Of a stretch of DNA of 64,000 nucleotides, positions 9,287 to 18,182 are shown one piece after another. This DNA is from Bacillota bacterium. GTDB taxonomy: Bacteria > Bacillota > Clostridia > Christensenellales > CAG-138. The notes under the pieces were generated by a model. That model had not been told where the DNA came from, did no database searches, and saw only the letters and a program-made list of their open reading frames with translations. The stretch spans positions 62,001 to 126,000 of the forward strand of contig JAEXEN010000038.1 in NCBI GenBank assembly GCA_023400985.1. Reading direction: 5' to 3'. Both the position numbers and the translations under genes were made by a program. The stretch's first letter is position 1; each line of letters begins with the position of its first letter.

Positions 9287-9604
9287 TTAAGTATCCCTTC
9301 TAATGTTGTCGGCGCATGTTCTCTTTCTGCGGGATAATGCGAGGCCTCCAAAGCCACTTACGATCGCCATGTAATAACCTAAATCATACCAAAATCCATT
9401 GTTATAAACTTCATAAATACCGATATCCTTATTAAAAATGGAAATAATAAGGGAGATTGGCGCAATCCACCCATGCCAAATTCCCGTAAAGAACCCTGCC
9501 GTCTTGGTTTCTGAGCTGGCTCCATCCCCCGGGATGCAGCCGATGGAAATCAACATCAACAAAATGAGTAGGGTACATAATACGAACAACTTTCCGCTTT
9601 TCAT
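9287..9604 (-). CDS. Small conserved lipoprotein of unknown function
   Basis: 105 aa. It has an N-terminal hydrophobic segment ending in a lipobox-like LISIGC (residues 18-23). A core FFTGIWHGWIAPISLIISIF and EVYNNGFWYDLGYYMAIV follows, resembling a recurrent uncharacterised family with the pattern G-W-HG-I-P-I-I-SLF...Y-V-N-G-WYDLG. A second membrane segment (about 80-95) is likely, and the tail is Arg/Lys-rich. AAGGTG precedes the ATG. No function is assigned. Confidence 0.7.
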   Translation of the reverse strand: MKSGKLFVLCTLLILLMLISIGCIPGDGASSETKTAGFFTGIWHGWIAPISLIISIFNKDIGIYEVYNNGFWYDLGYYMAIVSGFGGLALSRRKRTCADNIRRDT

Positions 9605-9857
9605 AAAATCACCTTATTTCTATTCATTTCCACCATTATACTACGAAGAAAGCGGCTGTTTTCTTATTTTTCGAATTTTTCATTTAACAGGATACATGAA
9701 AGCGGAAAAAGAGATGTTCGGCTTCCCTGTAGCGCTCAACAATGCATCGGCTATTGTTCGAGAACCTGCCGCGACGCAGTATGACCGGCACACGTCCTCC
9801 ATATACATGATATAGTCGCCGTACGGACGGCGGCAGTATGGGGAGGCGGGGACCATA
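9605..9857. other. Intergenic region before the flippase gene
   Basis: 253 bases between divergent genes. They hold a possible 39-codon ORF on the plus strand (9696-9815, ATG after ACAGGATAC), for which I see no homologue, and a small hairpin GCCGTACGGACGGC near 9819. No clear promoter was identified. Confidence 0.4.
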
Positions 9858-11444
9858 TTGCTGAACAAGCGCTCGTTTTTTTATCAGGCATCGATACTTG
9901 CGGCATCCAATATGGTGCTTTTTCTTCTGGGCTTTGCGTACCGCGTGCTGCTGGGCAGATTTGCCGGGCCGGAAGGTATGGGCGTGTACACGCTGGTGAT
10001 ACAGGTGTATGCCATTGTAATGTCCGTATGCGTATCCGGTATTTGCGTCGCCGTTACACATGTGACAGCGAGCTTAAACGCCAATGGGGACTTTAACGGG
10101 ATACGAAAGCTCATCCGTTTTGCGGTGCTTTGTTTTTTGGGGCTCTTGGGCATTCTCTCTTTGCCCATACTTCTATTGCGCGAGGAAATAGCCGCCGTGG
10201 TACTGGGCGATCCGCGTACTGCGAACGCGCTTTGGATGATACTGGTATTGATACTGCTCACCGGTATTGAGAACATTTTCAAGGCGATGTTCCACGGCAC
10301 GCGGCAAGTTCGGTTTGCCGCGATCTCCGAGGTGGGGGAGCAGCTGATGCGCATTGTGCTCGCATGGATGCTGCTTACGCGCTATCTCAACGGCGACCAT
10401 GGATACACCGCATTTTTGATACTGCTCGGTATGACGCTGAGCGAAGTATTCAGCGTGCTGTTCCTGGGGGTTTCCTACGGCGCAAAGTTCCCGCGCGGGC
10501 GGAAGTCCGCCGCTAAAGCAACGCACGATATCCGGCGCCGCTTTTTAAAAATCGCCGTGCCCGCCGCATCCACTTCCGTATTGGCGAATGTGTTTTCTTC
10601 CGTATCGGTCGTCATATTCCCCTCGCGGCTGGCGTTGGCGGGGTATACGAGGGTGGAAGCCGTCAGCGCGCTCGGCCTGATGTCGGGTATGGTATTGCCC
10701 ATCTTGATGCTGCCCAACGCGTTTGTCGGCGCGCTGTGTACCATGCTGATGCCAAGCATATCGGGCAGTATTGCGCGCGGGGATTCAAACGATCTTGCGC
10801 GCAAGGTCGATAAAGGCATTGAGGCCGCGGGACTCTTGGGGATACCCTCCACGGCAATGCTTCTGCCCTTCATACCGCTCCTGTGCAGGCTTCTTTACGG
10901 ACAAACCGTTCCGCCAACTTTAGCTGCGGCGTTGTTTATACAGACTGTTGCCACTTACTATTTAATTCTGACGGTCAGTATCTTGAACGGCCTCGGAATG
11001 CAAAAGAAAGTGTTCTTGCTTGCGGCGATAGGGGAGATCCTGCAGTTCGCATTGGTGTGGGTATTGACGGCCATGCCGGCGCTGCACGTATATGGCTATA
11101 TACTGGGTATGCTATGCGGCGACGTTGTGCGCATATCTTTGGGGCTTATATACATCCACAGGGCGACACGTACCCGCCCGCATTTTTTCCATGCGGGAAT
11201 CGTTCCCGTGGCCTGCGCGGTGATACTTTATGCCTGCGCGCGGCTGTTTTTCCTGGGCGTGCCGGGGCAGGGGGCTAAAGTTATACCTGCGCTGCTTGCG
11301 AGCTTACTGTTGTGTATCTGCGTGTATATCGTGCTGCTGCAGCTTTTAGGTGTGCGCCTGTGGCCGTATATGCAGCGTGTGGTATTGCACAACGATCCTG
11401 CGCAGGCGAAGCCGACGGCACAAGCGGAGGACCCGGGGCATTAG
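9858..11444 (+). CDS. MOP-superfamily oligosaccharide/lipid flippase (SpoVB-like)
   Basis: 528 aa polytopic membrane protein with about 14 hydrophobic segments. The N terminus (ASNMVLFLLGFAYRVLLGRF, then AGPEGMGVYTLV) is the MATE/MOP signature of polysaccharide-biosynthesis and stage V sporulation B proteins, which flip lipid-linked sugars. The start is a TTG at 9858 behind GGGAGGCGGGG. This is the second family member in the window; the other, at 20070, sits in the yabM position. The substrate cannot be told from sequence. It is monocistronic and ends at a hairpin. Confidence 0.85.
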   Translation: MLNKRSFFYQASILAASNMVLFLLGFAYRVLLGRFAGPEGMGVYTLVIQVYAIVMSVCVSGICVAVTHVTASLNANGDFNGIRKLIRFAVLCFLGLLGILSLPILLLREEIAAVVLGDPRTANALWMILVLILLTGIENIFKAMFHGTRQVRFAAISEVGEQLMRIVLAWMLLTRYLNGDHGYTAFLILLGMTLSEVFSVLFLGVSYGAKFPRGRKSAAKATHDIRRRFLKIAVPAASTSVLANVFSSVSVVIFPSRLALAGYTRVEAVSALGLMSGMVLPILMLPNAFVGALCTMLMPSISGSIARGDSNDLARKVDKGIEAAGLLGIPSTAMLLPFIPLLCRLLYGQTVPPTLAAALFIQTVATYYLILTVSILNGLGMQKKVFLLAAIGEILQFALVWVLTAMPALHVYGYILGMLCGDVVRISLGLIYIHRATRTRPHFFHAGIVPVACAVILYACARLFFLGVPGQGAKVIPALLASLLLCICVYIVLLQLLGVRLWPYMQRVVLHNDPAQAKPTAQAEDPGH

Positions 11445-11473
11445 AACGGTGTCCTGAAGAAAGCATAAGCTCA

Positions 11474-11530
11474 TGGCGGGCGGCGGCTTTGATTTATCTC
11501 AAACCCACCGCCTGCCTGCCGTTATTTTTC
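11474..11530 (+). terminator. Terminator after the flippase gene
   Basis: An imperfect GC-rich stem (GGCGGGCGGCGG with CTTTGA, pairing TCAAA and CACCGCCTGCC) is followed by GTTATTTTTCC. Confidence 0.6.
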
Positions 11531-11637
11531 CATTTCACCGCGATTGGGCTTGTAAACGGCGGTTCTTTTTATATGCCGCATGGGGCTATGCACCTTGTAT
11601 AGAGGTAACCGTTTACTGAACCTTTCAGAAAAACATA

Positions 11638-12516
11638 CTATTCTTCAAAAGATAGGTTCTGGGGGTAATCCGGAAATATTTCTTCGGGAGTAAAATCGGT
11701 TGTCGGTATATTGCGGTCAACCTCCTGAAAACTGACGTTATCGAGCCATACTTGCCCACTGCCGAACATCAATAAGCCGATATTGATAATGGCAGCATTT
11801 TCAGGCACATCCAGCACGCAGGAATAATGGTTCCATTCTGTTGTGCCAACGATTGGGCGGGTCTGCATATTATCCAGCTTAAGGGCGCCGCCTACGGCGT
11901 TGTCCAGCCTCATCCATAATCCGCACCAACCGGAAACATCCCGGGTTTTTATAAAACCGGAAAGACGAACCCTCTTACCTAAGAAATTTCTGCTGCTAAA
12001 CTGTTGCATAATTGTGATGAAGTCGCCGGCCTCAAATTCATTGGCAACGGACTTTATCGTTGCCGATCTCGTGCCTGTATTATATGTCTCATAGTCAATG
12101 CTCATTTGGTATTTCTGCGGGTCCGTCCCCGTCATTAACCACCCGTTGACCTCCGTTTTACCGTTCATAGTAATCCCTCCTAAAATTAAATTTTTAATGG
12201 CCGACCTGTATCTGCCCGGGGGCAATCGATAAATGCTTTTGAAGGCCCTTGTGAAGGCCTCCTGTGATTCAAAACGATAGATTAGGGCGGTATCAAGTAT
12301 AGATATATTTGTATTCAGCAGGAGAGAAGCGGCGCCGGCAAGCCTTCTCTTTCTGATATAATCATATAGAGATATTCCGACTTCTCTTTGAAACGCCCTG
12401 TGAAAATAGAATTTTGAAAATCCTACGACCTTAGAAATTTCATCTAAAGTCAGTTCTTCGCACAAATTCATTTCAATGTAATCTATTGCCGCCTGAATTT
12501 CTTTGGTATGCGTCAT
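11638..12516 (-). CDS. AraC-family regulator fused to a carbohydrate-binding-like domain
   Basis: 292 aa. Residues 1 to about 105 are a double helix-turn-helix AraC/XylS DNA-binding domain (LTLDEISKVVGFSKFYFHRA, FESQEAFTRAFKSIYRLPPG), placed at the N terminus instead of the usual C terminus. Residues about 125-275 resemble a beta-sandwich, CBM-like module (GDFITIMQQF, GKRVRLSGFIKT, GLWMRLD, then NHYSCVLDVPE and GSGQVWLDNVSFQEV). Such modules bind sugars or other ligands, so the protein probably senses one (inference). The start at 12516 has AGGGGG upstream; an ATG at 12555 lacks one. It is alone in its transcription unit. Confidence 0.85.
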   Translation of the reverse strand: MTHTKEIQAAIDYIEMNLCEELTLDEISKVVGFSKFYFHRAFQREVGISLYDYIRKRRLAGAASLLLNTNISILDTALIYRFESQEAFTRAFKSIYRLPPGRYRSAIKNLILGGITMNGKTEVNGWLMTGTDPQKYQMSIDYETYNTGTRSATIKSVANEFEAGDFITIMQQFSSRNFLGKRVRLSGFIKTRDVSGWCGLWMRLDNAVGGALKLDNMQTRPIVGTTEWNHYSCVLDVPENAAIINIGLLMFGSGQVWLDNVSFQEVDRNIPTTDFTPEEIFPDYPQNLSFEE

Positions 12517-12865
12517 CTGTCTTATCCCCCTGCTATTACTATAACATGGTATCAAATTTAATTTTTGATGGATATTGCCCTTTTCTAAACCATTAGCATT
12601 AGGCTATCGATAAATAAATCCCTTGAGGATTTTCGGGGCCGCTTCGCAGTTCGCGTTGGCTGCACTACTCTCGCAGAAACTTTTCATTATACCAAATGGC
12701 ACGCGACGAAATCGCCGGGGGCGGTCTCTTTTAGGGGTGGCTCGCTCTCGCCGCAAAGGGGAATCGCCTCGATGCAGCGGTTGCAGAAGCGGCAGGCGGG
12801 GGTTAGACACTACGGTTGTTAATTGCAGTATCGTTCGCTCGAAATTCATTGAGAAAACAAATAAA

Positions 12866-12897
12866 GGCAGCCATCAAGAAAAGTGGCTGCCATTTCG
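12866..12897. terminator. Hairpin downstream of the liv operon (second)
   Basis: GGCAGCCA (12866-12873) pairs with TGGCTGCC (12884-12891). The minus-strand tail TTTATTTG makes it a possible back-up terminator for livF. Confidence 0.5.
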
Positions 12898-12953
12898 CGC
12901 TCAATTCTTCATTTTTCACGATTCATCAGCGCAGCGAAGTCATTCTTCCTTAT

Positions 12954-12990
12954 GAAAAGCCCGCCGACGGTTGCCGGCGGGCTTTTCGTT
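12954..12990 (-). terminator. Terminator of the livKHMGF operon
   Basis: A stem AAAAGCCCGCCG / CGGCGGGCTTTT with a short loop lies directly after the livF stop. The A/T ends of the stem allow function on both strands. Confidence 0.75.
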
Positions 12991-13701
12991 TTACGTCCCC
13001 AAATACGCCGCTTTCACCGCCGCATCGTTGAGCAGCTCTTTCCCCGAGCCAGTCATGGTGATGCGGCCGGTTTCCATCACATAACCCGTGTGTGCGGTGG
13101 AGAGGGCCATGTTGGCGTTTTGCTCGATGAGGAGGATCGTCACGCCGTGGTTGTTGATCTCCTTGATGATGCTGAAGATGTCGCGCACGATAAGCGGCGC
13201 GAGGCCGAGGGAGGGTTCGTCCATCATCATGAGTTTCGGGCGGCTCATGAGCGCGCGGCCGACCGCGAGCATCTGCTGCTCGCCGCCCGACAGCGTGCCG
13301 CCTGCCTGCCAGGAGCGCTCCTTCAGGCGCGGGAAGAGCTCGTAGACCCAGTTGATGTCCGGCGTGAGGTCGTCTTTTCGCATGTACGCGCCGACGCGCA
13401 GGTTTTCGTAGACCGTCAGGTCGGGGAAGATGCGGCGGCCTTCGGGCACGAGCGTGATGCCGCGGCTCACGATGACCGTGGTATCCTTGCCCGCGATGTT
13501 TTCGCCCTCAAATTCTATAACGCCGCCCTTGGGCTTGACGAGCCCGGCGATAGCGCGAAGCGTGGAGCTCTTGCCTGCGCCGTTAGCGCCGATGAGGGTG
13601 ACAATGTCGCCTTTTGGCACGTCGAAGCTGATGCTTTTGACGGCCTCGATGCCGCCGTAGTTGACCTTAAGGTCTTGGATGCTCAAAATCGTCTCGCTCA
13701 T
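12991..13701 (-). CDS. livF: Branched-chain amino acid ABC transporter ATPase LivF
   Basis: 236 aa. ABC ATPase with Walker A GANGAGKSS (about 38-46), signature LSGGEQQML, Walker B LMMMDEPSLGLAP and the switch His in LLIEQNA. This is the LivF subtype, with NYGGIEAVKSISFDV at the start and VPEGRRIFPDLTV. It powers import of leucine/isoleucine/valine or related amino acids. It is the last gene of the operon; its ATG overlaps the livG stop in an ATGA. Confidence 0.95.
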   Translation of the reverse strand: MSETILSIQDLKVNYGGIEAVKSISFDVPKGDIVTLIGANGAGKSSTLRAIAGLVKPKGGVIEFEGENIAGKDTTVIVSRGITLVPEGRRIFPDLTVYENLRVGAYMRKDDLTPDINWVYELFPRLKERSWQAGGTLSGGEQQMLAVGRALMSRPKLMMMDEPSLGLAPLIVRDIFSIIKEINNHGVTILLIEQNANMALSTAHTGYVMETGRITMTGSGKELLNDAAVKAAYLGT

Positions 13702-14540
13702 TCGCTCACCCCCAGATACGCGTTGATCACGCTCGGATCCGCCTGCACGACGGCGGGCGTGCCGGAGCTTATGAGCTTTCCGAAGTCGATCACGTAGATG
13801 CGGTCGGAAAACTGCATAACAAGGTCCATGTGGTGCTCGATCATGAATACCGTAAGATCGTATTTGTTTTTGACCTGCACGATGAACTCGCCGAGCTCCT
13901 GCGTTTCCTGCGGGTTCATGCCGGCGGCGGGCTCGTCGAGCAGCAGCAGCTTCGGATCGGTTGCAAGCGCGCGGGCGATCTCGAGCCTTCTTTGCAAGCC
14001 ATAGGGCAGGCTCACGGCGAGGTCGTTTGCGTACTTTAAGAGGTTTTGTTCTTCAAGGAGGGCAATGGTTTCCTCACGCATGCGCTTTTCCTCCTTGTAG
14101 GCGATGCGGAGCGTTGCGGTAAAAACGTTTTGCTTTGCCCGCATGTGCTTTGCGGTGAGCACGTTATCGAATACCGTCATGCTCTTCCAAAGCCGTATGT
14201 TTTGGAAGGTGCGCGCGATACCGAGCTTGGTCACCTGGTCGGGCGTGGGGTCTACCGTGTGCGCGCCGACGTACTCTTTTGCGTTTTCGCCCGCGTAGAG
14301 CTTTTTCATCTTGCCGCGCGGGTGGTTTGCCGCAATGGTCTTGCCGTTGAAGCGAATAAGACCGTTCGTAGGTTCATATATGCCCGTAATGCAGTTGAAG
14401 GCTGTCGTTTTGCCCGCGCCGTTGGGGCCGATGAGCGCGACGATCTCGCCCTTGTTGACTTCGAGCGAAAGGTTGTTGACGGCTACGACGCCGCCGAACT
14501 GCATGGTCACGTTTTCGAGGAGCAGAACGTTTTCAGCCAT
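13698..14540 (-). CDS. livG: Branched-chain amino acid ABC transporter ATPase LivG
   Basis: 280 aa. Walker A GPNGAGKTT, GIARTFQNIRLW (LivG hallmark), signature LPYGLQRRLEIARAL in place of LSGGQ as is usual for LivG, and Walker B LLLDEPAAGMNPQE. It has a family-typical insert (about 65-90: KMKKLYAGENAKEYVGAH). It pairs with LivF on the LivHM permease. It overlaps livF by 4 and livM by 8 bases. Confidence 0.95.
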   Translation of the reverse strand: MAENVLLLENVTMQFGGVVAVNNLSLEVNKGEIVALIGPNGAGKTTAFNCITGIYEPTNGLIRFNGKTIAANHPRGKMKKLYAGENAKEYVGAHTVDPTPDQVTKLGIARTFQNIRLWKSMTVFDNVLTAKHMRAKQNVFTATLRIAYKEEKRMREETIALLEEQNLLKYANDLAVSLPYGLQRRLEIARALATDPKLLLLDEPAAGMNPQETQELGEFIVQVKNKYDLTVFMIEHHMDLVMQFSDRIYVIDFGKLISSGTPAVVQADPSVINAYLGVSE

Positions 14541-15663
14541 CGATACCGCCTCCTTTCGAACCGTTGGCGGGCTTTGTTCGCCTGTTGAACCGCTTGATCA
14601 AGCCTGCAAATGATATTTCCTTATCGCCCATGAGCCCTTTCGAGAAGAAGAGCACGATGAGCATGATGATGACGGAGAACACGAACCGCCGAAAACCCGA
14701 GCGGAAAATGTCCGGGGATTCGATGCCCATAAACTTGCCCATATCGAGCCCGCGTAGCCACCACTCGGAGGCCGCGATGTAGAGGAAGCTCGCAATGCAG
14801 CTGCCGGAGACGGAACCTATGCCGCCGATGACCACGATGAGAAGTATCTCATAGGTCATCGCGCTCTTGAACTGCGCCGCCTGCACCGTGTACTGGTACA
14901 TAGCGAGGAGCGCGCCGGAGATGCCCGCGAAGAAGGAGCTTATAACGAAGCTCATCTCCTTGTGCTTGAAAAGGTTGATGCCCATCGCTTCCGCCGCGAC
15001 TTCGTCGTCGCGAATGGCCTTGAACGCGCGGCCGTAGGAGGAGTTGATGAGCAGCACGATGAGCGCGATGCATATGCCCGCTGCGATAAACACGTACAGC
15101 GTGGGCGGGAAGGGTATATCCGTAAACGGTATCTTCACATCGGTGAGGTCGAGGTATTCGCGCATGACGTTTGCGCCGTTGGTCACGGGGCCAAGCGAGT
15201 CCCACTGGAATATGGCGCGGATGATCTCGGCAAAGCCGATAGTCGCAATGGCGAGGTAGTCCGACTTGAGGCGCAATACCGGAAGACCGATGAGCGCGGC
15301 AAACAGCGCCGCCGCGAGGCCCGCGCACAGAAGCCCCACAAAAATACCCGTGTCGAACTTGACCGCCGCTTCGTAATACTTATATACCGATTCGGTAAGC
15401 TTGACCTCCGTGGGCATCGTAAAGATGGAATAGGTATACGCGCCGATGAGCATAAACCCGGCCTGCCCGAGCGAGAAGAGGCCGGTAAAGCCGTTGAGGA
15501 GGTTCATGGACACCGCTACGAGCGAGTAGATCGCGCCCTTTTTGAGCACCGTGAAAATGATGTGGTTCGCGTCCATCGTCTGCTCGAGTATGGCGACTAC
15601 AATATAGATGAGAGCGATCGCGATAAACGCGATCCAAAGCTCCGTTTTGCTTCTCTTCTTCAT
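14533..15663 (-). CDS. livM: Branched-chain amino acid ABC permease LivM
   Basis: 376 aa with about 9-10 membrane segments. Family blocks: VAVSMNLLNGFTGLFSLGQA, YLAIATIGFAEIIR, RAFKAIRDDEVAAEAMGIN and GGIGSVSG. There is an extra hydrophilic stretch (about 83-110, LTESVYKYYEAAVKFD). The ribosome binding site AAGGAGGTGATC is a near-complete anti-SD complement, so translation should be strong. Confidence 0.94.
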   Translation of the reverse strand: MKKRSKTELWIAFIAIALIYIVVAILEQTMDANHIIFTVLKKGAIYSLVAVSMNLLNGFTGLFSLGQAGFMLIGAYTYSIFTMPTEVKLTESVYKYYEAAVKFDTGIFVGLLCAGLAAALFAALIGLPVLRLKSDYLAIATIGFAEIIRAIFQWDSLGPVTNGANVMREYLDLTDVKIPFTDIPFPPTLYVFIAAGICIALIVLLINSSYGRAFKAIRDDEVAAEAMGINLFKHKEMSFVISSFFAGISGALLAMYQYTVQAAQFKSAMTYEILLIVVIGGIGSVSGSCIASFLYIAASEWWLRGLDMGKFMGIESPDIFRSGFRRFVFSVIIMLIVLFFSKGLMGDKEISFAGLIKRFNRRTKPANGSKGGGIDG

Positions 15664-15675
15664 GTGATCACCTCC

Positions 15676-16590
15676 TTATGCCTTGTCCGTGGCTTTTTCA
15701 CCGAACAGGCCGGTGGGCTTGACCACGAGTATGATGATCAACAGCGCGAAGGTGAACGCGTCCGAAAACGTCGTCCAGCCGCTGCCGCCGATGCCGAAGA
15801 TCGAACTGCCGCCCTTGAGGATGTTTTCCGCAATGCCGATGATGAACGCGCCGATCACCGCGCCCGGGATGCTGCCGATGCCACCGAACACCGCCGCGAC
15901 GAAGCACTTCAGCCCCGGCATGCCGCCCGAAACGGGCGTGACGGATGCGTAGTTCGTAAAGTAAAGCATGGAGCCGACCGCCGCGAGGAAGGAACCTATG
16001 ACGAACGTCACCGAGATGACCGTATTGATTCGTATACCCATCAGGCGGCTCGTTTCAAAATCCTTGGAGACGGCGCGCATGGCCATGCCGATTTTCGTAT
16101 ACTTGATGAGGAGCGAAAGGAGAACCACGAGAACGATGGTCAGTACCGGCGTCACAAGCGTGACCATTTTGGTAGTAGAGCCCCAGATGGTGATCGTTTC
16201 GCTCAGCCACGGGATGGTGGGGTATACCTTGGCAAGGCCGCCGGTGAAGTAGAGCGCGGCATTTTGCAATAGGTACGAAACGCCGATGGCGCTGATCATG
16301 ACTGACATGCGAGGCGCCGTGCGAAGCGGCTTGTACGCCGCGCGCTCGATCAAAAAGCCCAGCAAAACCGTCATAACGAGCACGAGAGGTATCGCGACAG
16401 TCATCGGAAGCGAGGTCGAGAGATACACCATCATGAGACCCGCGCACATGAACACATCGCCGTGGGCAAAGTTGATCAGGCGGAGGATGCCGTATACCAT
16501 CGTGTAGCCGATGGCGATAAGCGCATACTGTCCGCCGACCGAAATTCCCGAAAGGATGTACGAGAGGTTCGTTTGCAAAAATTCGAGCAT
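15676..16590 (-). CDS. livH: Branched-chain amino acid ABC permease LivH
   Basis: 304 aa integral membrane protein. Family blocks: GGQYALIAIGYTMVYGILRL, INFAHGDVFM and AVFGGIGSIPGAVIGA. The start at 16590 (MLEFLQTNLSYILSGIS) is chosen because GGAGGCAATTCC precedes it and LivH proteins begin here. The upstream in-frame extension is non-hydrophobic and runs over the operon hairpin. It forms the channel with LivM. Confidence 0.94.
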   Translation of the reverse strand: MLEFLQTNLSYILSGISVGGQYALIAIGYTMVYGILRLINFAHGDVFMCAGLMMVYLSTSLPMTVAIPLVLVMTVLLGFLIERAAYKPLRTAPRMSVMISAIGVSYLLQNAALYFTGGLAKVYPTIPWLSETITIWGSTTKMVTLVTPVLTIVLVVLLSLLIKYTKIGMAMRAVSKDFETSRLMGIRINTVISVTFVIGSFLAAVGSMLYFTNYASVTPVSGGMPGLKCFVAAVFGGIGSIPGAVIGAFIIGIAENILKGGSSIFGIGGSGWTTFSDAFTFALLIIILVVKPTGLFGEKATDKA

Positions 16591-16660
16591 GGAATTGCCT
16601 CCATCTATGCCGATTGGAACGGAAAGTGCGAGTGCGGGGAAGAAAATCCGGATACAGTAC

Positions 16661-16683
16661 GGCGGGGGCCGGTGACCCCCGCC
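16661..16683 (-). promoter_or_regulatory. Hairpin between livK and livH
   Basis: GGCGGGGG (16661-16668) / CCCCCGCC (16676-16683) with loop CCGGTGA and no T-run. Such hairpins behind a binding-protein gene usually protect its mRNA or reduce read-through, keeping binding protein above permease (inference). Confidence 0.6.
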
Positions 16684-16700
16684 GCAGTTTATGGCGCCGG

Positions 16701-17903
16701 TTAATTGATCGTGACGGCGGGCAGGGCGTCCCACTTGCCGGTATCGTTGTTGGCGTGCTTGACGTATGCGGTGTTGCGGATCGCGTCGCCGTTGACCTGG
16801 TCGAGCGCGATCGGGCCCGATACGCCTTCATATTCGGTGGACCACAGAGCCGTCATGATGGCGGCGGGATCTGCACTCCCGGCTTTCTTTATTGCCTCAA
16901 GCGCGAAGAAGTAAGCGTCGTAACCCATTGCGGTAACGGCAGAAACGGTGTCGTCGCCGCCGTTGTTGGAAAGGCGGGTGGAGTCGGCGTTGACCCACTC
17001 TTTGAAGCCCGCGTCAAATTCGGCGTTCGCGCCTTCGGGATAGAAGGTGGTGACGGTCACGTCAACGCTCTTGCCCTTGGCGGCCTGGAGGATGACGTTA
17101 GAGTCCCACGTATCGCCCGCCAGGATGGGCATGCCGAGCGATTGCGATTCCGCCTGGTCGATGATAAGCTGCGCGGCTTCCGTGGAAACCGGCGAGAAGA
17201 AGACCTGTGCGCCGCTGTTTTTGGCGTTGTTGATGTAGCTTGTGAAGTCGCTGTTGCCGTCGGGGAAGGTATCTTGTACACAGGTGCCGCCGAGCGCCTC
17301 AAACGCCTTGACGAAGTAGTTCACAAGACCGCCGGAATAGTCGTCGCCGAGCTTGGAGAGGCAGTATGCCGTCTTTAAGCCGAGCGTTGTATAGGCGTAG
17401 TTCGCAAGGACCGTGCCCTGGAACGGATCGAGGAAGCATACGCGGAAATAGTGCTTGTTGCCCTCAGTCACCTGCGGGTTGGTGCAGGTGATGCCGATGC
17501 AGGGGATGCCTGCCGCCTCAAACGTAGGAGAAGCCGCGATGGATACGCCCGAGCCGTAGGAGCCGAGCACGACCGAAACGCCCGCTGAAACCAGCGTGGA
17601 CGCTGCGGAGGCCGCCTTGTCGTTGGAACTCTCGTTATCCACTTTGACGAGCTGAACGTCATACGTCGTTCCGTTGATGATAACGGTGGGGCTGACGGCG
17701 TTGGCGTACTCCACGCCGAGCGTTTCCTGCTTGCCGCCTGCGCCGTTATCGCCGGAAGCGGGCTCGTAGACGCCGATCTTTACGACGGAGTTGCCGGAAG
17801 AGGGTTGTTCCGCGGTGTCGCCGGGCGTAGTTGGCGAAGCTTCGCATGCTGTGAAGGATACGACGAGGACGAGTGCCAGTAGGATTGCTGCAAACTTCTT
17901 CAT
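16701..17903 (-). CDS. livK: Branched-chain amino acid ABC transporter substrate-binding lipoprotein
   Basis: 400 aa. Signal peptide MKKFAAILLALVLVVSFTAC with lipobox SFTAC, then a Ser/Thr/Pro linker and a type I periplasmic-binding fold (Peripla_BP_6): KIGVYEPASGDNGAGG, GSYGSGVSIAASPTFEAAGI, YFRVCFLDPFQGTVLANYA, GMPILAGDTWDS, GYDAYFFALEAI. It captures the amino acid outside the membrane for LivHMGF. It is first in its operon and has a clear promoter. Confidence 0.93.
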   Translation of the reverse strand: MKKFAAILLALVLVVSFTACEASPTTPGDTAEQPSSGNSVVKIGVYEPASGDNGAGGKQETLGVEYANAVSPTVIINGTTYDVQLVKVDNESSNDKAASAASTLVSAGVSVVLGSYGSGVSIAASPTFEAAGIPCIGITCTNPQVTEGNKHYFRVCFLDPFQGTVLANYAYTTLGLKTAYCLSKLGDDYSGGLVNYFVKAFEALGGTCVQDTFPDGNSDFTSYINNAKNSGAQVFFSPVSTEAAQLIIDQAESQSLGMPILAGDTWDSNVILQAAKGKSVDVTVTTFYPEGANAEFDAGFKEWVNADSTRLSNNGGDDTVSAVTAMGYDAYFFALEAIKKAGSADPAAIMTALWSTEYEGVSGPIALDQVNGDAIRNTAYVKHANNDTGKWDALPAVTIN

Positions 17904-17998
17904 GACCGTTTTTCCTCCATTTTTAGTTGTTTGAAATTCGGGGCAGAAAAGCAGATACCGATCCGGTGTAGAAAGTAGAAGCTGGAGACTTATTAAAA

Positions 17999-18027
17999 AT
18001 TATAAACTTCATTTCCTTATGTTGCAA
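17999..18027 (-). promoter_or_regulatory. Promoter of the liv operon
   Basis: On the minus strand TTGCAA (18022-18027), 17-bp spacer, TATAAT (17999-18004). The -35 lies in an inverted repeat GTTGCA (18021-18026) / TGCAAC (18046-18051), a candidate operator. Confidence 0.75.
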
Positions 18028-18131
18028 GCTTGTTATTTACGGATATGCAACAAATTTTGAATTTGTGTGCATAACAGGTGTTATTAAGCAATTTTAGGGT
18101 TTTTTGGAACGCGGCATTCAAACATTCTATG

Positions 18132-18163
18132 CAAAAAACTCCGAACCGAGCGGTCCGGAGTTA
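18132..18163 (-). terminator. Terminator of hup
   Basis: Stem AACTCCG (18137-18143) / CGGAGTT (18156-18162), with an inner ACCG/CGGT extension, is followed on the minus strand by TTTTTTGC. Confidence 0.85.
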
Positions 18164-18182
18164 TTTTGTAAAACGGGGGTGA

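Larger units (their letters stand above)
12517..12990. other. Gene-free region between the AraC gene and the liv operon
   Basis: 474 bases. 12600-12860 is GC-rich, partly self-complementary (GCCGCTTC near 12640 with GAAGCGGC near 12790), and has no convincing coding potential or family resemblance. Two hairpins (12866-12891 and 12954-12987) occupy the end nearest livF. Confidence 0.5.

Noticed and set aside
9696..9815. 39-aa ORF before the flippase gene
   Set aside because: Has a possible start but no recognisable homologue; noted only in the intergenic entry.
12604..12849. 81-aa minus-strand ORF between the AraC gene and livF
   Set aside because: Arg/Pro-rich low-complexity translation of a GC-rich, self-complementary stretch without a ribosome binding site.
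14962..16272. 436-aa plus-strand ORF
   Set aside because: Antisense shadow of livM and livH; highly charged composition typical of reverse frames of membrane proteins.
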